Under the pieces are notes generated by a model. That model was not told the origin of the DNA and did not search any database. It saw only the letters and a program-made list of their open reading frames with translations. The position numbers and the translations under genes were made by a program. Source: Acidobacteriota bacterium (lineage in GTDB: Bacteria; Acidobacteriota; Terriglobia; Terriglobales; SCQP01). From it: a stretch of 10,470 nucleotides of DNA. Shown here piece by piece: positions 1-6,749 of this stretch (positions are counted from its first letter, which is position 1; every line of letters starts with the position of its first letter). Where the stretch lies: assembly GCA_021823305.1 (NCBI GenBank), contig JAKAOE010000027.1, positions 1 to 10,470 of the forward strand, written 5' to 3'.

Positions 1-57
1 AATCGCCGCGATTTCTACGCTATACCAGGCCTGCGGCTGGTCTAATGCGGCGCGGAA

Positions 58-711
58 TCAAGCCCGCGTCTTGGCTTCGCGCTCCAGCCGCACCGCCTGC
101 CACAGATACCAGCTCGCCACCGTGCGATAAGGGCGCCAGCGTTCGCCCGCCGCGGCAAGCTCACGCGGGGTGGGCAGGCGGCGTTTGCGGTAAGCCAACT
201 GGTAGCCCTGCTGCACGCCGTAATCCAGCGCCGGCAGCACGTCCGGCCGCCCGAGGCGGAACATCAGCAGCATCTGCACCGTCCACACGCCCACCCCGCG
301 CACGGAGATCAGGCGCGCGATGACCGCCTCATCGTCCAGCGCCTCCATCTGCGTCCAGTCGGGGACGACGCCGGCGGCCGTCTTTTCCGCCAAGTCGCGC
401 ACGGCGGCGATCTTCTGCCGCGACAGCCCGGTGGCGCGCAGCGTGGCTTCGTCCGCCGCCAGCACCTGGGCCGGGCTGGGCGCGTCGCCGCCGCCGATCT
501 GCGTATGGATGCGCGCCAGAATCGCCGCCGCGGCGGTGGCGTGGAGCTGCTGGTAGACGATGGCCGAGAGCAGTGAGTGGAAAGGATGGCGTTGGCGCTC
601 GAGCGGCAGCCGGAAACGGCCGACACGGGCGATCAGCGCCGCCATTTTTTCGTCACTGCGGCGCAGATGGCGCACTGCGGCCAGGTGGTTGAACGGATAA
701 GGGCGCTGCAT
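58..711 (-). CDS. DNA-3-methyladenine glycosylase II family (AlkA-like, HhH-GPD)
   Basis: Base-excision repair enzyme expected to cleave the N-glycosidic bond of alkylated purines such as 3-methyladenine in the cytoplasm. The 217-residue product has the HhH-GPD layout: an AIVYQQL helix at about 50-56, a GLSRQK turn at 95-100, a helix-hairpin-helix with VRGVGVWT at about 137-144, and LPALDYGV at 159-166, whose Asp163 matches the catalytic aspartate of the family (usually LPxDDxGV). Its length fits the short AlkA/Mag type without the extra N-terminal domain of E. coli AlkA. The frame stays open upstream to 996, but that part overlaps the M48-like gene and is not protein-like. The ATG at 711 gives a natural N terminus and leaves an 11-base gap after the upstream stop codon, so the two genes are probably co-transcribed. 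Substrate preference cannot be read from sequence. Confidence 0.9.
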   Translation of the reverse strand: MQRPYPFNHLAAVRHLRRSDEKMAALIARVGRFRLPLERQRHPFHSLLSAIVYQQLHATAAAAILARIHTQIGGGDAPSPAQVLAADEATLRATGLSRQKIAAVRDLAEKTAAGVVPDWTQMEALDDEAVIARLISVRGVGVWTVQMLLMFRLGRPDVLPALDYGVQQGYQLAYRKRRLPTPRELAAAGERWRPYRTVASWYLWQAVRLEREAKTRA

Positions 712-722
712 GCCCTGCCAGT

Positions 723-2342
723 TTAGCGCGGCGTCGCCGGATCGGCCGCCGCCTCCCGCCGGAGGTACGGGAAGTAGGGCGTGATGGCAAACAGCAGCTT
801 GTCGCGCGGCGAGATCAGGGCCTCTGCCGGCGGCGCCAGCAGGCGCAGGCGGTCGCTCCAGGGATCGAGCGCGAGGCGCGCCCCCAACGGTAGCGCCGGA
901 ATCTGGCGCAGGTTGCGCGTCTCCAGGCGCGGCGCCTGGAGCAGCAAGGCGCGCATCCGGTCCACCCGTCCGCGCAGCACCAGCGGATCGCCCCAATGCG
1001 TGCGCAGCAGGTTGGGCAGACCCGGGGCGGCGCGCTGCAGCGCCTCCAGGAACAGGCCGGCCTGGCTGAGCTGGCCGCGATAGGGGGAGTGTTCGAGCAA
1101 CTCCAATCCCTTGGCGTCGGCGGCGGCCTCTTCCGCCGGCGTGTGCGCCAGGCGGATGCGGGTGAAGCTCTCGGTGTCGGGAAAGAGCATGCGGTCGTCA
1201 AAGGCGTAGTCGGTGTTGATGCCCTGGTCGAGGGCGATGCGCCCGAGTTCGTGGGCCAGCGCCATCGCCAGGCTGGCCTCGTTCGGGAGCACGTCAATCA
1301 ACCCGCGGCTGAGCACGATGGTATGGCCCACGGTGAAGGACTCGAGCGGCGCCGTCAGCAGCACGCGGCAGCGCACCGGCGGCGTGAAGCTGAGATGGTT
1401 GCTGAGCTCGAGGTTGTTCACCACGGTCGCGAGCACCCGGTCCACCGCGCCGGGCAGGGAGAGCAGGCCCGCGGCCTGCATCCGCCCCAGCACGTCGTCC
1501 TCCGCCTTCAGTTCCCAGGCCCGCTCCGAGCCGAGCGGGCCAAGATCGGGCGTCAGCGGCTGCGGCGCCATGTCGCCGGCGCCCTCCACGCTGATGCTGG
1601 TGGCCTCGCTAAGGCGTTCCAGAGCGCTCAGGGCATATCCCCAGAAGCGCGTCTCGGCGCGGAAACTGATGTGGCCGAACCAGCCGGTACGCTGGTCCTC
1701 CTCCTGGCTGTAGATCGCCGCCGGCAACCACAGATCGGGACCCAGGTTCATGCGCCAACTGTCGAAGTGGACGTAGCGGTGCTTGGGATTGGGAACGTAG
1801 GTACCATCAAATCGGACCAGAGTGTAGCCGTGGTCCTCGGCCCAGATGCGGCCGATGAACGCGGGCCGGCGGCCGGGCCGCAGCGCCTGCACATCGAACA
1901 CGATGCAGCCCACCGCGCCGAGAAACTCGCGCCCGATGAAGGTGAAGCGGTAGTGGCGGGAGTCGAAACGGCTCCAGTCGGGCGCGATCATCGCCGCAAA
2001 TCCCAGCGGAAAGAACGCGTGCGCCAGCTTGCCGGTGTTGCGCCCGGTGAACAGCGGCTCGGCCAAGCCATGGCGGAGATCCAGGTAGCCGAGGAAGTCG
2101 TCGTCGGCGACTGGTACCGGACCCAATTCCGGCTGGGTGCGCAGGGACTGGATATAGGTTTCGACACGCGGGCGAAAGGGCCGCACCGCGCGCAGCCAGG
2201 CACGCTCGCCGGCGACGATGCGGGCGACCATTTGGTTCGGTGCCAGGCGCGGGGAGCGCCGCGCCTGGGGCGGCGCCTGCGCCGCCAGCGTCGCGGCCAG
2301 CGATAGCCACGCCAGGCACCAACCTTGGCCCCTGCCAACCAT
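723..2342 (-). CDS. secreted M48-like metallopeptidase homologue with altered zinc motif
   Basis: The 539-residue product begins with a probable signal peptide (hydrophobic core about 8-21, cleavage after AQA at 21-23), so it acts outside the cytoplasm. Residues about 40-250 form an accessory domain rich in beta and aromatic residues (REFLG at 138-142, GRIWAED at 164-170, HFDSW at 192-196), perhaps LolA-like, which is an inference. Residues about 300-460 are the M48-like part. SFTVGHTIVLSRGLIDVLP (335-353) and ALAHELGR (361-368) align with the segment before and through HExxH, and EEAAAD (404-409) matches the third-ligand ExxAD. The second histidine of HExxH is Arg368 (CGC at 1239-1241), so the standard two-His one-Glu zinc site is incomplete although Glu365 and Glu405 remain. 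The ATG at 2342 is chosen because it creates the signal peptide; no strong ribosome-binding site precedes it. The frame is open further upstream to 3599, but only as the antisense of the amidohydrolase. Confidence 0.83.
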   Translation of the reverse strand: MVGRGQGWCLAWLSLAATLAAQAPPQARRSPRLAPNQMVARIVAGERAWLRAVRPFRPRVETYIQSLRTQPELGPVPVADDDFLGYLDLRHGLAEPLFTGRNTGKLAHAFFPLGFAAMIAPDWSRFDSRHYRFTFIGREFLGAVGCIVFDVQALRPGRRPAFIGRIWAEDHGYTLVRFDGTYVPNPKHRYVHFDSWRMNLGPDLWLPAAIYSQEEDQRTGWFGHISFRAETRFWGYALSALERLSEATSISVEGAGDMAPQPLTPDLGPLGSERAWELKAEDDVLGRMQAAGLLSLPGAVDRVLATVVNNLELSNHLSFTPPVRCRVLLTAPLESFTVGHTIVLSRGLIDVLPNEASLAMALAHELGRIALDQGINTDYAFDDRMLFPDTESFTRIRLAHTPAEEAAADAKGLELLEHSPYRGQLSQAGLFLEALQRAAPGLPNLLRTHWGDPLVLRGRVDRMRALLLQAPRLETRNLRQIPALPLGARLALDPWSDRLRLLAPPAEALISPRDKLLFAITPYFPYLRREAAADPATPR

Positions 2343-2423
2343 CTGCCGAGTTCGATGCCCGCACCGCGCGCAGCCGCGCTGCCCGCCGCCGGCGGCATGG
2401 CTGTCGGGCAGGTCCAATTCGGC

Positions 2424-2429
2424 TACGCT
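2424..2429 (+). promoter_or_regulatory. possible -10 element of a leaderless transcript
   Basis: TACGCT fits TANNNT and ends six bases before the ATG of the amidohydrolase at 2436, which would place transcription start on or next to the A of that ATG. No Shine-Dalgarno sequence is visible before this ATG, which favours leaderless translation. There is no clear -35. The 93-base gap must also hold the promoter for the divergent M48-like gene, which I could not identify. Confidence 0.3.
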
Positions 2430-2435
2430 GGCACC

Positions 2436-4046
2436 ATGCCCGATGCGGTGTATCTGAACGGGAAATTGTGGACCATGGATCCGCGCCAGTCCGAGGCGGA
2501 AGCGCTGGCAGTGCGCGGCGGCCGGCTGCTGGCGGTCGGGTCGAATGCCGCCGTGCTGGCGGCGGCGGAGCCGGGCGCGCGCCGCCTGGACCTGCGCGGC
2601 CACACGGTTGTGCCCGGATTCCACGATGCCCACCTGCATCTGCTGGCGTTGGGCCGCGCGCGGCTGACGCTCAATCTGCGCGGCTGCCGCTCGCTGGCCG
2701 AGCTCTGCGCCAAACTGCGGCAGTTCGCCGCAACACTGCCGGCGGGCGCGTGGGTGGAAGGCGTGGGCTGGGAGCCGGGCGGTTGGCCGGAACGCCGGTT
2801 GCCGGATCGGCGCGATCTGGATGCAGCCGCGGGCCCGCACCCCGTTTATCTGGAGCGTGCCGATCTGCACGCGGCGGTGGCCAATTCCGCCGCCTTGCAC
2901 GCCGCCGGAATTACGCGTGAGACGCCCCATCCGCCCGGCGGCGAGATCGTCCGCGACGGCGCCGGCGATGCCAGCGGACTCCTTTTGGAGGATGCGCGCG
3001 CTCGGGTCCGGGACCAAATCCCGGCGCCGCCGCCGGGCGAACGCCGCCGCGCGCTGGCTCTGGCGTTGCATGAGGCGGCGGCGCACGGCATCACGTCGGT
3101 GCAGGACTACTCCGGTTGGGAGTCGTTTCTCGACCTCGAGCGGCTGCAGGCCGAAGGCGCGCTGCCGGTGCGCGTGCGCGCCTGGCTCGACTTCCGCCTT
3201 CCCCTCTCCACGCTGCAGGCGCAACGCGCGCATCACGCCCCCGGCGACGCATGGTTGGCGACTGGCATGCTGAAGGCGTTTTTGGACGGCAGCCTGGGCT
3301 CGCGCACCGCAGCCCTGTATGCGCCCTACAGCGATGCCGGCGGGACCGCCGGGCGCCTGCAATATGAGCCCGCCGAGCTGCAGGCGATGGCGCGGGAGCG
3401 CGCCGCTGCCGGCTTCCAATTGGGGTTTCATGCCATCGGCGACCGCGCCGCCGGGCAGGCGCTGGATGTATTCGAGGCCGTGGCCGAGGCGCTGCCGGAG
3501 GCGCCGCGCCCGCGCCTGGAGCATCTGCAGGTGATCGCCGCCGCCGATCTGCCGCGTTTGCGGCGGCTCAACGTCATCGCTTCGGTGCAGCCCAGCCACT
3601 GGCTCGACGACTGCCGCTGGGCGGAGGCGCGCTTGGGCGCCGGGCGGCTGGCCGCCGCCTACCCTTGGGCGACGCTGTTGCAGATGGGCTTGCTGGTGGC
3701 ATTTGGCAGCGATGCACCGGTCACCGATCTGCAGCCCGGCTTGGGTCTGTTCGCGGCAGTGGCACGCCCGGGGCCGGATCGGGAGGCGCCGGCCCTAGGG
3801 CCAGGCGAGACGATATCCTTGGCCAAGGCGCTTTACGCCTACACTATGGGCGGAGCGTTGGCGGAAGGAACCGGACCGGATAAGGGCTCGCTCAGTGCCG
3901 GCAAACTGGCCGACTTTGTGGTGTTAACCCACGATCCGCGCTCGTTGGCGCCGTCGGATCTCACCCGGCTGCGCGTTGGGTTGACCGTCGCCGGCGGCCG
4001 CGTCAGGCATGCAGCGCCGGAGTGGCACGAGGAGGTCGAAGGATGA
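2436..4046 (+). CDS. YtcJ-type metal-dependent amidohydrolase (amidohydrolase_3)
   Basis: Predicted cytoplasmic hydrolase of C-N bonds in an amide or cyclic amide; the substrate is unknown. The 536-residue length is normal for the YtcJ group. The N-terminal beta part (VYLNGKLWTMD, 5-15) leads into GFHDAHLHL at 61-69, where His66 and His68 are the first metal ligands. MLKAFLDGSLGSRTA at 278-292 is the typical YtcJ segment and contains Lys280. His332 (GFHAIGDRA), His363 (LEHLQ) and Asp426 (FGSDAP) complete the expected metal and catalytic set. A C-terminal KLADFVVL strand (490-497) returns to the beta sandwich. The ATG at 2436 is preferred over start codons at or after 2325 because homology begins right after it and the upstream residues look non-coding. 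Its stop overlaps the next start (ATGA), so the two genes are translationally coupled. Key residues appear intact, so it is probably active. Confidence 0.92.
   Translation: MPDAVYLNGKLWTMDPRQSEAEALAVRGGRLLAVGSNAAVLAAAEPGARRLDLRGHTVVPGFHDAHLHLLALGRARLTLNLRGCRSLAELCAKLRQFAATLPAGAWVEGVGWEPGGWPERRLPDRRDLDAAAGPHPVYLERADLHAAVANSAALHAAGITRETPHPPGGEIVRDGAGDASGLLLEDARARVRDQIPAPPPGERRRALALALHEAAAHGITSVQDYSGWESFLDLERLQAEGALPVRVRAWLDFRLPLSTLQAQRAHHAPGDAWLATGMLKAFLDGSLGSRTAALYAPYSDAGGTAGRLQYEPAELQAMARERAAAGFQLGFHAIGDRAAGQALDVFEAVAEALPEAPRPRLEHLQVIAAADLPRLRRLNVIASVQPSHWLDDCRWAEARLGAGRLAAAYPWATLLQMGLLVAFGSDAPVTDLQPGLGLFAAVARPGPDREAPALGPGETISLAKALYAYTMGGALAEGTGPDKGSLSAGKLADFVVLTHDPRSLAPSDLTRLRVGLTVAGGRVRHAAPEWHEEVEG
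4031..4035 (+). promoter_or_regulatory. Shine-Dalgarno site of the oxidoreductase gene
   Basis: GGAGG lies inside the end of the amidohydrolase gene, seven bases before the ATG at 4043. It settles the start against the alternative upstream start at 4022 and supports reinitiation or coupled translation at the ATGA overlap. Confidence 0.7.
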
Positions 4047-4696
4047 AAATCGGAATCATTGGGGCAGGGCACATCGGCGGCACGCTCACCCGGCGGTTTA
4101 CCCGCCTGGGGCACGAGGTCGCGGTGGCCAATTCCCGCGGACCGGATTCGCTGGCGGAACTGGCGGCGGAGACCGGTGCCAAGGCCGTGACCGTGGCGGA
4201 AGCGGCGCGCGGCAGGGATCTGGTGGTGGTGACGATCCCGATGGGCAAGCTGCCGCAACTGCCCCAAGGCCTGTTGGCGCAGGCGCCGGCCAGCGTGGTG
4301 GTGGATACCAACAACTACTACCCCCAGCGCGACGGCCGCATCGCCGGGGTCGAGGACGGCATGCTGGAAAGCCGCTGGGTCGAGCGGCAACTCGGCCATC
4401 CCGTGATCAAGGCGTTCAACAACATCTACGCCCAGCATCTACTGGAGCGCGGCCGGCCGGCGGGCGCCTCCGGCCGCATCGCGCTGCCGGTCGCGGGCGA
4501 CGACCCACATGCCAAAGCAGTGGTGATGAAGCTGGTGGATGAGATGGGGTTCGATGCGGTGGACGCCGGCGGCCTGGATGAGTCGTGGCGGCAGCAGCCA
4601 GGGACACCCGTGTACGCCTCCGATTTTGACGCTGAAGGTGTTCGCGCCGCGCTGCGCGAGGCGCGGCCCGAGCGCCTGCCGCAATGGCGTGCTTGA
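4043..4696 (+). CDS. F420-reductase-family NADP-binding oxidoreductase
   Basis: The 217-residue cytoplasmic protein starts directly with a Rossmann fold: MKIGIIGAGHIGGTL at 1-15 carries GxGxxG, and ANSRGP at 29-34 is the turn that commonly binds the 2'-phosphate of NADP. Further landmarks are VVVDTNNYYP at 85-94, VIKAFNNIYA at 121-130 and LPVAGDDPHAK at 148-158, the pattern of the bacterial family usually annotated as NADPH-dependent F420 reductase (COG2085). Many bacterial members lack proven F420 activity, so the electron partner should be left open. The gene follows the amidohydrolase with a four-base overlap and a good GGAGG site, so the two may act on one metabolite, but nothing shows which. 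The final TGA (4694-4696) lies within a TTGACA hexamer. Confidence 0.87.
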   Translation: MKIGIIGAGHIGGTLTRRFTRLGHEVAVANSRGPDSLAELAAETGAKAVTVAEAARGRDLVVVTIPMGKLPQLPQGLLAQAPASVVVDTNNYYPQRDGRIAGVEDGMLESRWVERQLGHPVIKAFNNIYAQHLLERGRPAGASGRIALPVAGDDPHAKAVVMKLVDEMGFDAVDAGGLDESWRQQPGTPVYASDFDAEGVRAALREARPERLPQWRA

Positions 4697-4738
4697 CATT
4701 ATTTGACGGATTTGCGGCGCCGGCCGCAACCGAAACGC

Positions 4739-4768
4739 TTGACGCGTGTTAAACAACTGGCGTACAAG
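4739..4768 (+). promoter_or_regulatory. putative sigma70-type promoter for the paralogue pair
   Basis: TTGACG at 4739-4744 (five of six matches to the -35 consensus) is followed after 18 bases by TACAAG at 4763-4768 (four of six to the -10). Transcription would start near 4775, giving a leader of about 20 bases that includes the AGGAGGT site. Two more TTGAC copies lie upstream at 4693 and 4703, but neither has a matching -10. Confidence 0.45.
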
Positions 4769-4781
4769 TTAGCGCAGAGGC

Positions 4782-4788
4782 AGGAGGT
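4782..4788 (+). promoter_or_regulatory. strong Shine-Dalgarno site
   Basis: AGGAGGT sits seven bases before the ATG at 4796. It fixes that ATG as the start, against the TTG at 4703, which would add 31 residues ahead of the signal peptide. Confidence 0.75.
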
Positions 4789-4795
4789 GTTGGCG

Positions 4796-5395
4796 ATGAC
4801 GCGATATGTCAGCGTGATCCTGGTACTGGCGGCCGCTGCGGGGGCGCAGGCCGCGCCCGCGCTTGCGCCGGGCACGACGGTCAAGGTGGAGCTGGAGACC
4901 AAGCTGGATAGCAAGAAGGCCAAGGTCGGCGAACGCGTGCGGGCCAAAGTGCAGCAGCAGATCAAGGACCATGGCACGGTGCTGCTGCCCAAGAACTGCT
5001 ACTTGGTCGGGACGGTGACCGAGGATCAGCCGGCCAAAGGGAAAAGCCAAGCCAGCGTGGGCGTCCTCTTCAGTTCGGTGCAAACCAAGAAGGGCGCGAT
5101 CCTGGTGCCTCACCTCCGCGCCGCTATCGTGCACATCTACGCCGATTCCGACGATCGCTACTCGATGCTTACCATGCCAGTCGAGATGGGCGGCAGCGGC
5201 GTGCCGCCGCCCATGACCGGGGGCAGCGACCGCTACGCCAACTACGACCAGGTCAATGGCAAGCCGGTCGAGTACAGCGTCATGGAAACTTACAACGGCG
5301 CCGGCGCCGATCTCGGAGGCGAGGTGGTCGGCGTTGCGAACGGTAACTTTCACATTGATTCCGGAACCCGCCTGCAGATCCGGATCCTGCGCTGA
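4796..5395 (+). CDS. small secreted protein of unknown function, paralogue A
   Basis: I recognise no named function. The 199-residue product has a clear signal peptide (Arg3, hydrophobic 5-15, cleavage near AQA at 17-19), so it is exported. The mature part opens with LAPGTTVKVELETKL (23-37), then KVGERVRAKV and GTVLLPKNCYLVGTVTE, and ends with a beta strand LQIRIL (193-198). This alternation of short strands with an L-x-x-G-T opening recalls the beta-rich pattern of VirB10/TrbI-like C-terminal domains and of many acidobacterial secreted proteins; that link is an inference. There is a single cysteine, Cys68. Residues 115-146 form a Met/Gly/Pro-rich segment that is not conserved in the neighbour. 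A promoter and a strong ribosome-binding site precede it, and paralogue B follows 23 bases later in the same direction, so the two probably share a transcript. Confidence 0.82.
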   Translation: MTRYVSVILVLAAAAGAQAAPALAPGTTVKVELETKLDSKKAKVGERVRAKVQQQIKDHGTVLLPKNCYLVGTVTEDQPAKGKSQASVGVLFSSVQTKKGAILVPHLRAAIVHIYADSDDRYSMLTMPVEMGGSGVPPPMTGGSDRYANYDQVNGKPVEYSVMETYNGAGADLGGEVVGVANGNFHIDSGTRLQIRILR

Positions 5396-5418
5396 ACCCG
5401 CGTCGCAAGGGCGGGGGG

Positions 5419-6063
5419 ATGTCTGCCTTGATCCTCTGTATCAGCCTGATGTTGGCCTTGGCCGGAGCGATTGCACCCGTGCCCAAGCTTGCGCCCGGCA
5501 CAAACATCAAGGTTGAGCTCGAGTCCAGGCTGGGCAGCAAGACGGCCAGAATCGGCCAGCCCGTGCGGGCGAAGGTGGAGCAAAAGGTTAAGGACCACGG
5601 TAGAGTGCTGCTGCCGAAAGGATGCTATCTGGTGGGCGTCGTCACCGAGGATTCACAGGCGCAGAAGGACAAGCGCGCCAGCTTTGGTGTGCTGTTTTCA
5701 TCGGCGCGGACCAAACGCGGAAGGGTGCTGGTGCCGCGCCTGCGCGCGGCTATTGTGCGCATCGTTCCAGATAAAGTCGGGCAAAACAACAATCCTAACA
5801 ACCCTGCGGACGGGGCCTTTAAGATACCGGGTTGGGGTGGAGGGCTGTTGCCGTTCCCGAGGGCTCAAAATCCTGGGAAAAAGAGGCAGACGAAAGGCCC
5901 GTACGCAATGTTTGACCGCGCGAATGGCAAGCCGGTGGCGTTTGCGATCATGATGACCTTCAACGGGGCGGGGCGGGACTTGGGAGGGCTGGTGATGGCG
6001 CTTGGCGACGGCGATATTAGCCTTGACTCCGGCACCAGCCTGGAGGTCCGCGTCCTGCATTGA
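5419..6063 (+). CDS. small secreted protein of unknown function, paralogue B
   Basis: The 214-residue tandem paralogue of the preceding gene has no named function. My hand alignment gives 61 identities over 92 residues from LAPGT (24-28) to AIVRI (111-115), and about half identity over the last 53 residues (YAMFD to RVLH). The middle, 116-161, is unrelated in sequence, 14 residues longer, rich in Asn, Gly, Pro and Lys, and encoded by visibly less GC-rich DNA around 5770-5890. The hydrophobic stretch 3-18 with AIA at 17-19 looks like a signal peptide, but it has no positive n-region. The in-frame codons just upstream encode Arg-Arg-Lys, reachable only from a CTG at 5392, so I keep the ATG, which has AAGG eight bases upstream. 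The single cysteine of the conserved block is kept as Cys69. It ends 17 bases from the convergent scoB stop. Confidence 0.82.
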   Translation: MSALILCISLMLALAGAIAPVPKLAPGTNIKVELESRLGSKTARIGQPVRAKVEQKVKDHGRVLLPKGCYLVGVVTEDSQAQKDKRASFGVLFSSARTKRGRVLVPRLRAAIVRIVPDKVGQNNNPNNPADGAFKIPGWGGGLLPFPRAQNPGKKRQTKGPYAMFDRANGKPVAFAIMMTFNGAGRDLGGLVMALGDGDISLDSGTSLEVRVLH

Positions 6064-6080
6064 CGGTCGGCGGGGAAGCG

Positions 6081-6746
6081 CTACGTGCCCGGCATCGGCC
6101 GCAACTGCGGCGAGACGATCAGCATGGCCTCGGTGGCTGCCTGCACCTGCTCGGGCGTAAAATCGCGCGCGATCTCCTCTATCACGATGCCCTGCGGCGT
6201 CACGCGGAAAAAGCCCATCTCGGTTACGATGGTGTCCACGACGCCGACGCCGGTGAGCGGGAGATTGCAGCGATGCAGGATCTTGGGCTTTCCGGCGCGG
6301 GTGGTGTGCTCCATGGCGATGTAGAGTTGGCGTGCGGTGGCGACCAGATCCATGGCGCCGCCCATGCCCTTGATGATCTTGCCGGGCACGATCCAATTGG
6401 CCAAGTCGCCGTTTTCGGCCACTTCCATCCCGCCCATGACCGCCATTTCGATGTGTCCGCCGCGGATCATGGCGAACGAGGAGGCGCTGTCGAAATAGGA
6501 TGTGCCGGGCAGCTCGCTCACCGTCTCCTTGCCTGCATTGATCAGGTCGGCGTCTTCCTCGCCTTCGAGCGGATAGGGGCCAACGCCCAGCATGCCGTTC
6601 TCCGACTGGAGGACGACTTCGATCCCCTCCGGCACGTAGTTGGCCACCAGCGTGGGCAGCCCGATGCCCAGGTTGACGAAGTGGCCGTCGCGCAGTTCCA
6701 GCGCGATGCGCCGGGCAATGCGGATGCGCTTTTCCTGTTCGGTCAT
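6081..6746 (-). CDS. scoB: 3-oxoacid CoA-transferase, subunit B
   Basis: The beta subunit of a class I CoA-transferase, expected to move CoA between succinyl-CoA (or another acyl-CoA) and acetoacetate in the cytoplasm. It is 221 residues, the usual length. VNLGIGLPTLVANY at 24-37 and the SENG motif at 48-51 are diagnostic; Glu49 is the catalytic glutamate that forms the enzyme-CoA thioester. GGHIEMAVMGGMEV (96-109) and GMGGAMDLV (127-135) are further family blocks. The start follows the scoA stop after three bases, with AAGGG from the end of scoA as ribosome-binding site, so the subunits are translated together at matched levels. Whether the preferred acid is succinate, acetate or butyrate cannot be settled here; SCOT is the closest match by pattern. 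Confidence 0.95.
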   Translation of the reverse strand: MTEQEKRIRIARRIALELRDGHFVNLGIGLPTLVANYVPEGIEVVLQSENGMLGVGPYPLEGEEDADLINAGKETVSELPGTSYFDSASSFAMIRGGHIEMAVMGGMEVAENGDLANWIVPGKIIKGMGGAMDLVATARQLYIAMEHTTRAGKPKILHRCNLPLTGVGVVDTIVTEMGFFRVTPQGIVIEEIARDFTPEQVQAATEAMLIVSPQLRPMPGT

Positions 6747-6749
6747 GGC

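Noticed and set aside
1..57. Gene start, promoter or RNA at the left edge
   Set aside because: There are only 57 bases before the glycosylase stop. A few AT-rich bases (CTATACC) are not enough to call anything.
996..2306. 436-codon plus-strand frame over the M48-like gene
   Set aside because: The product is low-complexity (Arg, Gly, Gln, Ala) with no family match, while the opposite strand encodes conserved M48-like blocks.
2343..3599. Upstream extension of the M48-like frame on the minus strand
   Set aside because: It lies antisense to the well-supported amidohydrolase, shows no domain, and the ATG at 2342 starts a good signal peptide.
6064..6080. Terminator between the convergent paralogue B and scoB
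   Set aside because: Only 17 bases separate the stops, and I see no inverted repeat or T-run there.
5698..6396. 232-codon minus-strand frame spanning the end of paralogue B and scoB
   Set aside because: It crosses two supported genes in other frames and has shadow-like Arg/His-rich composition.
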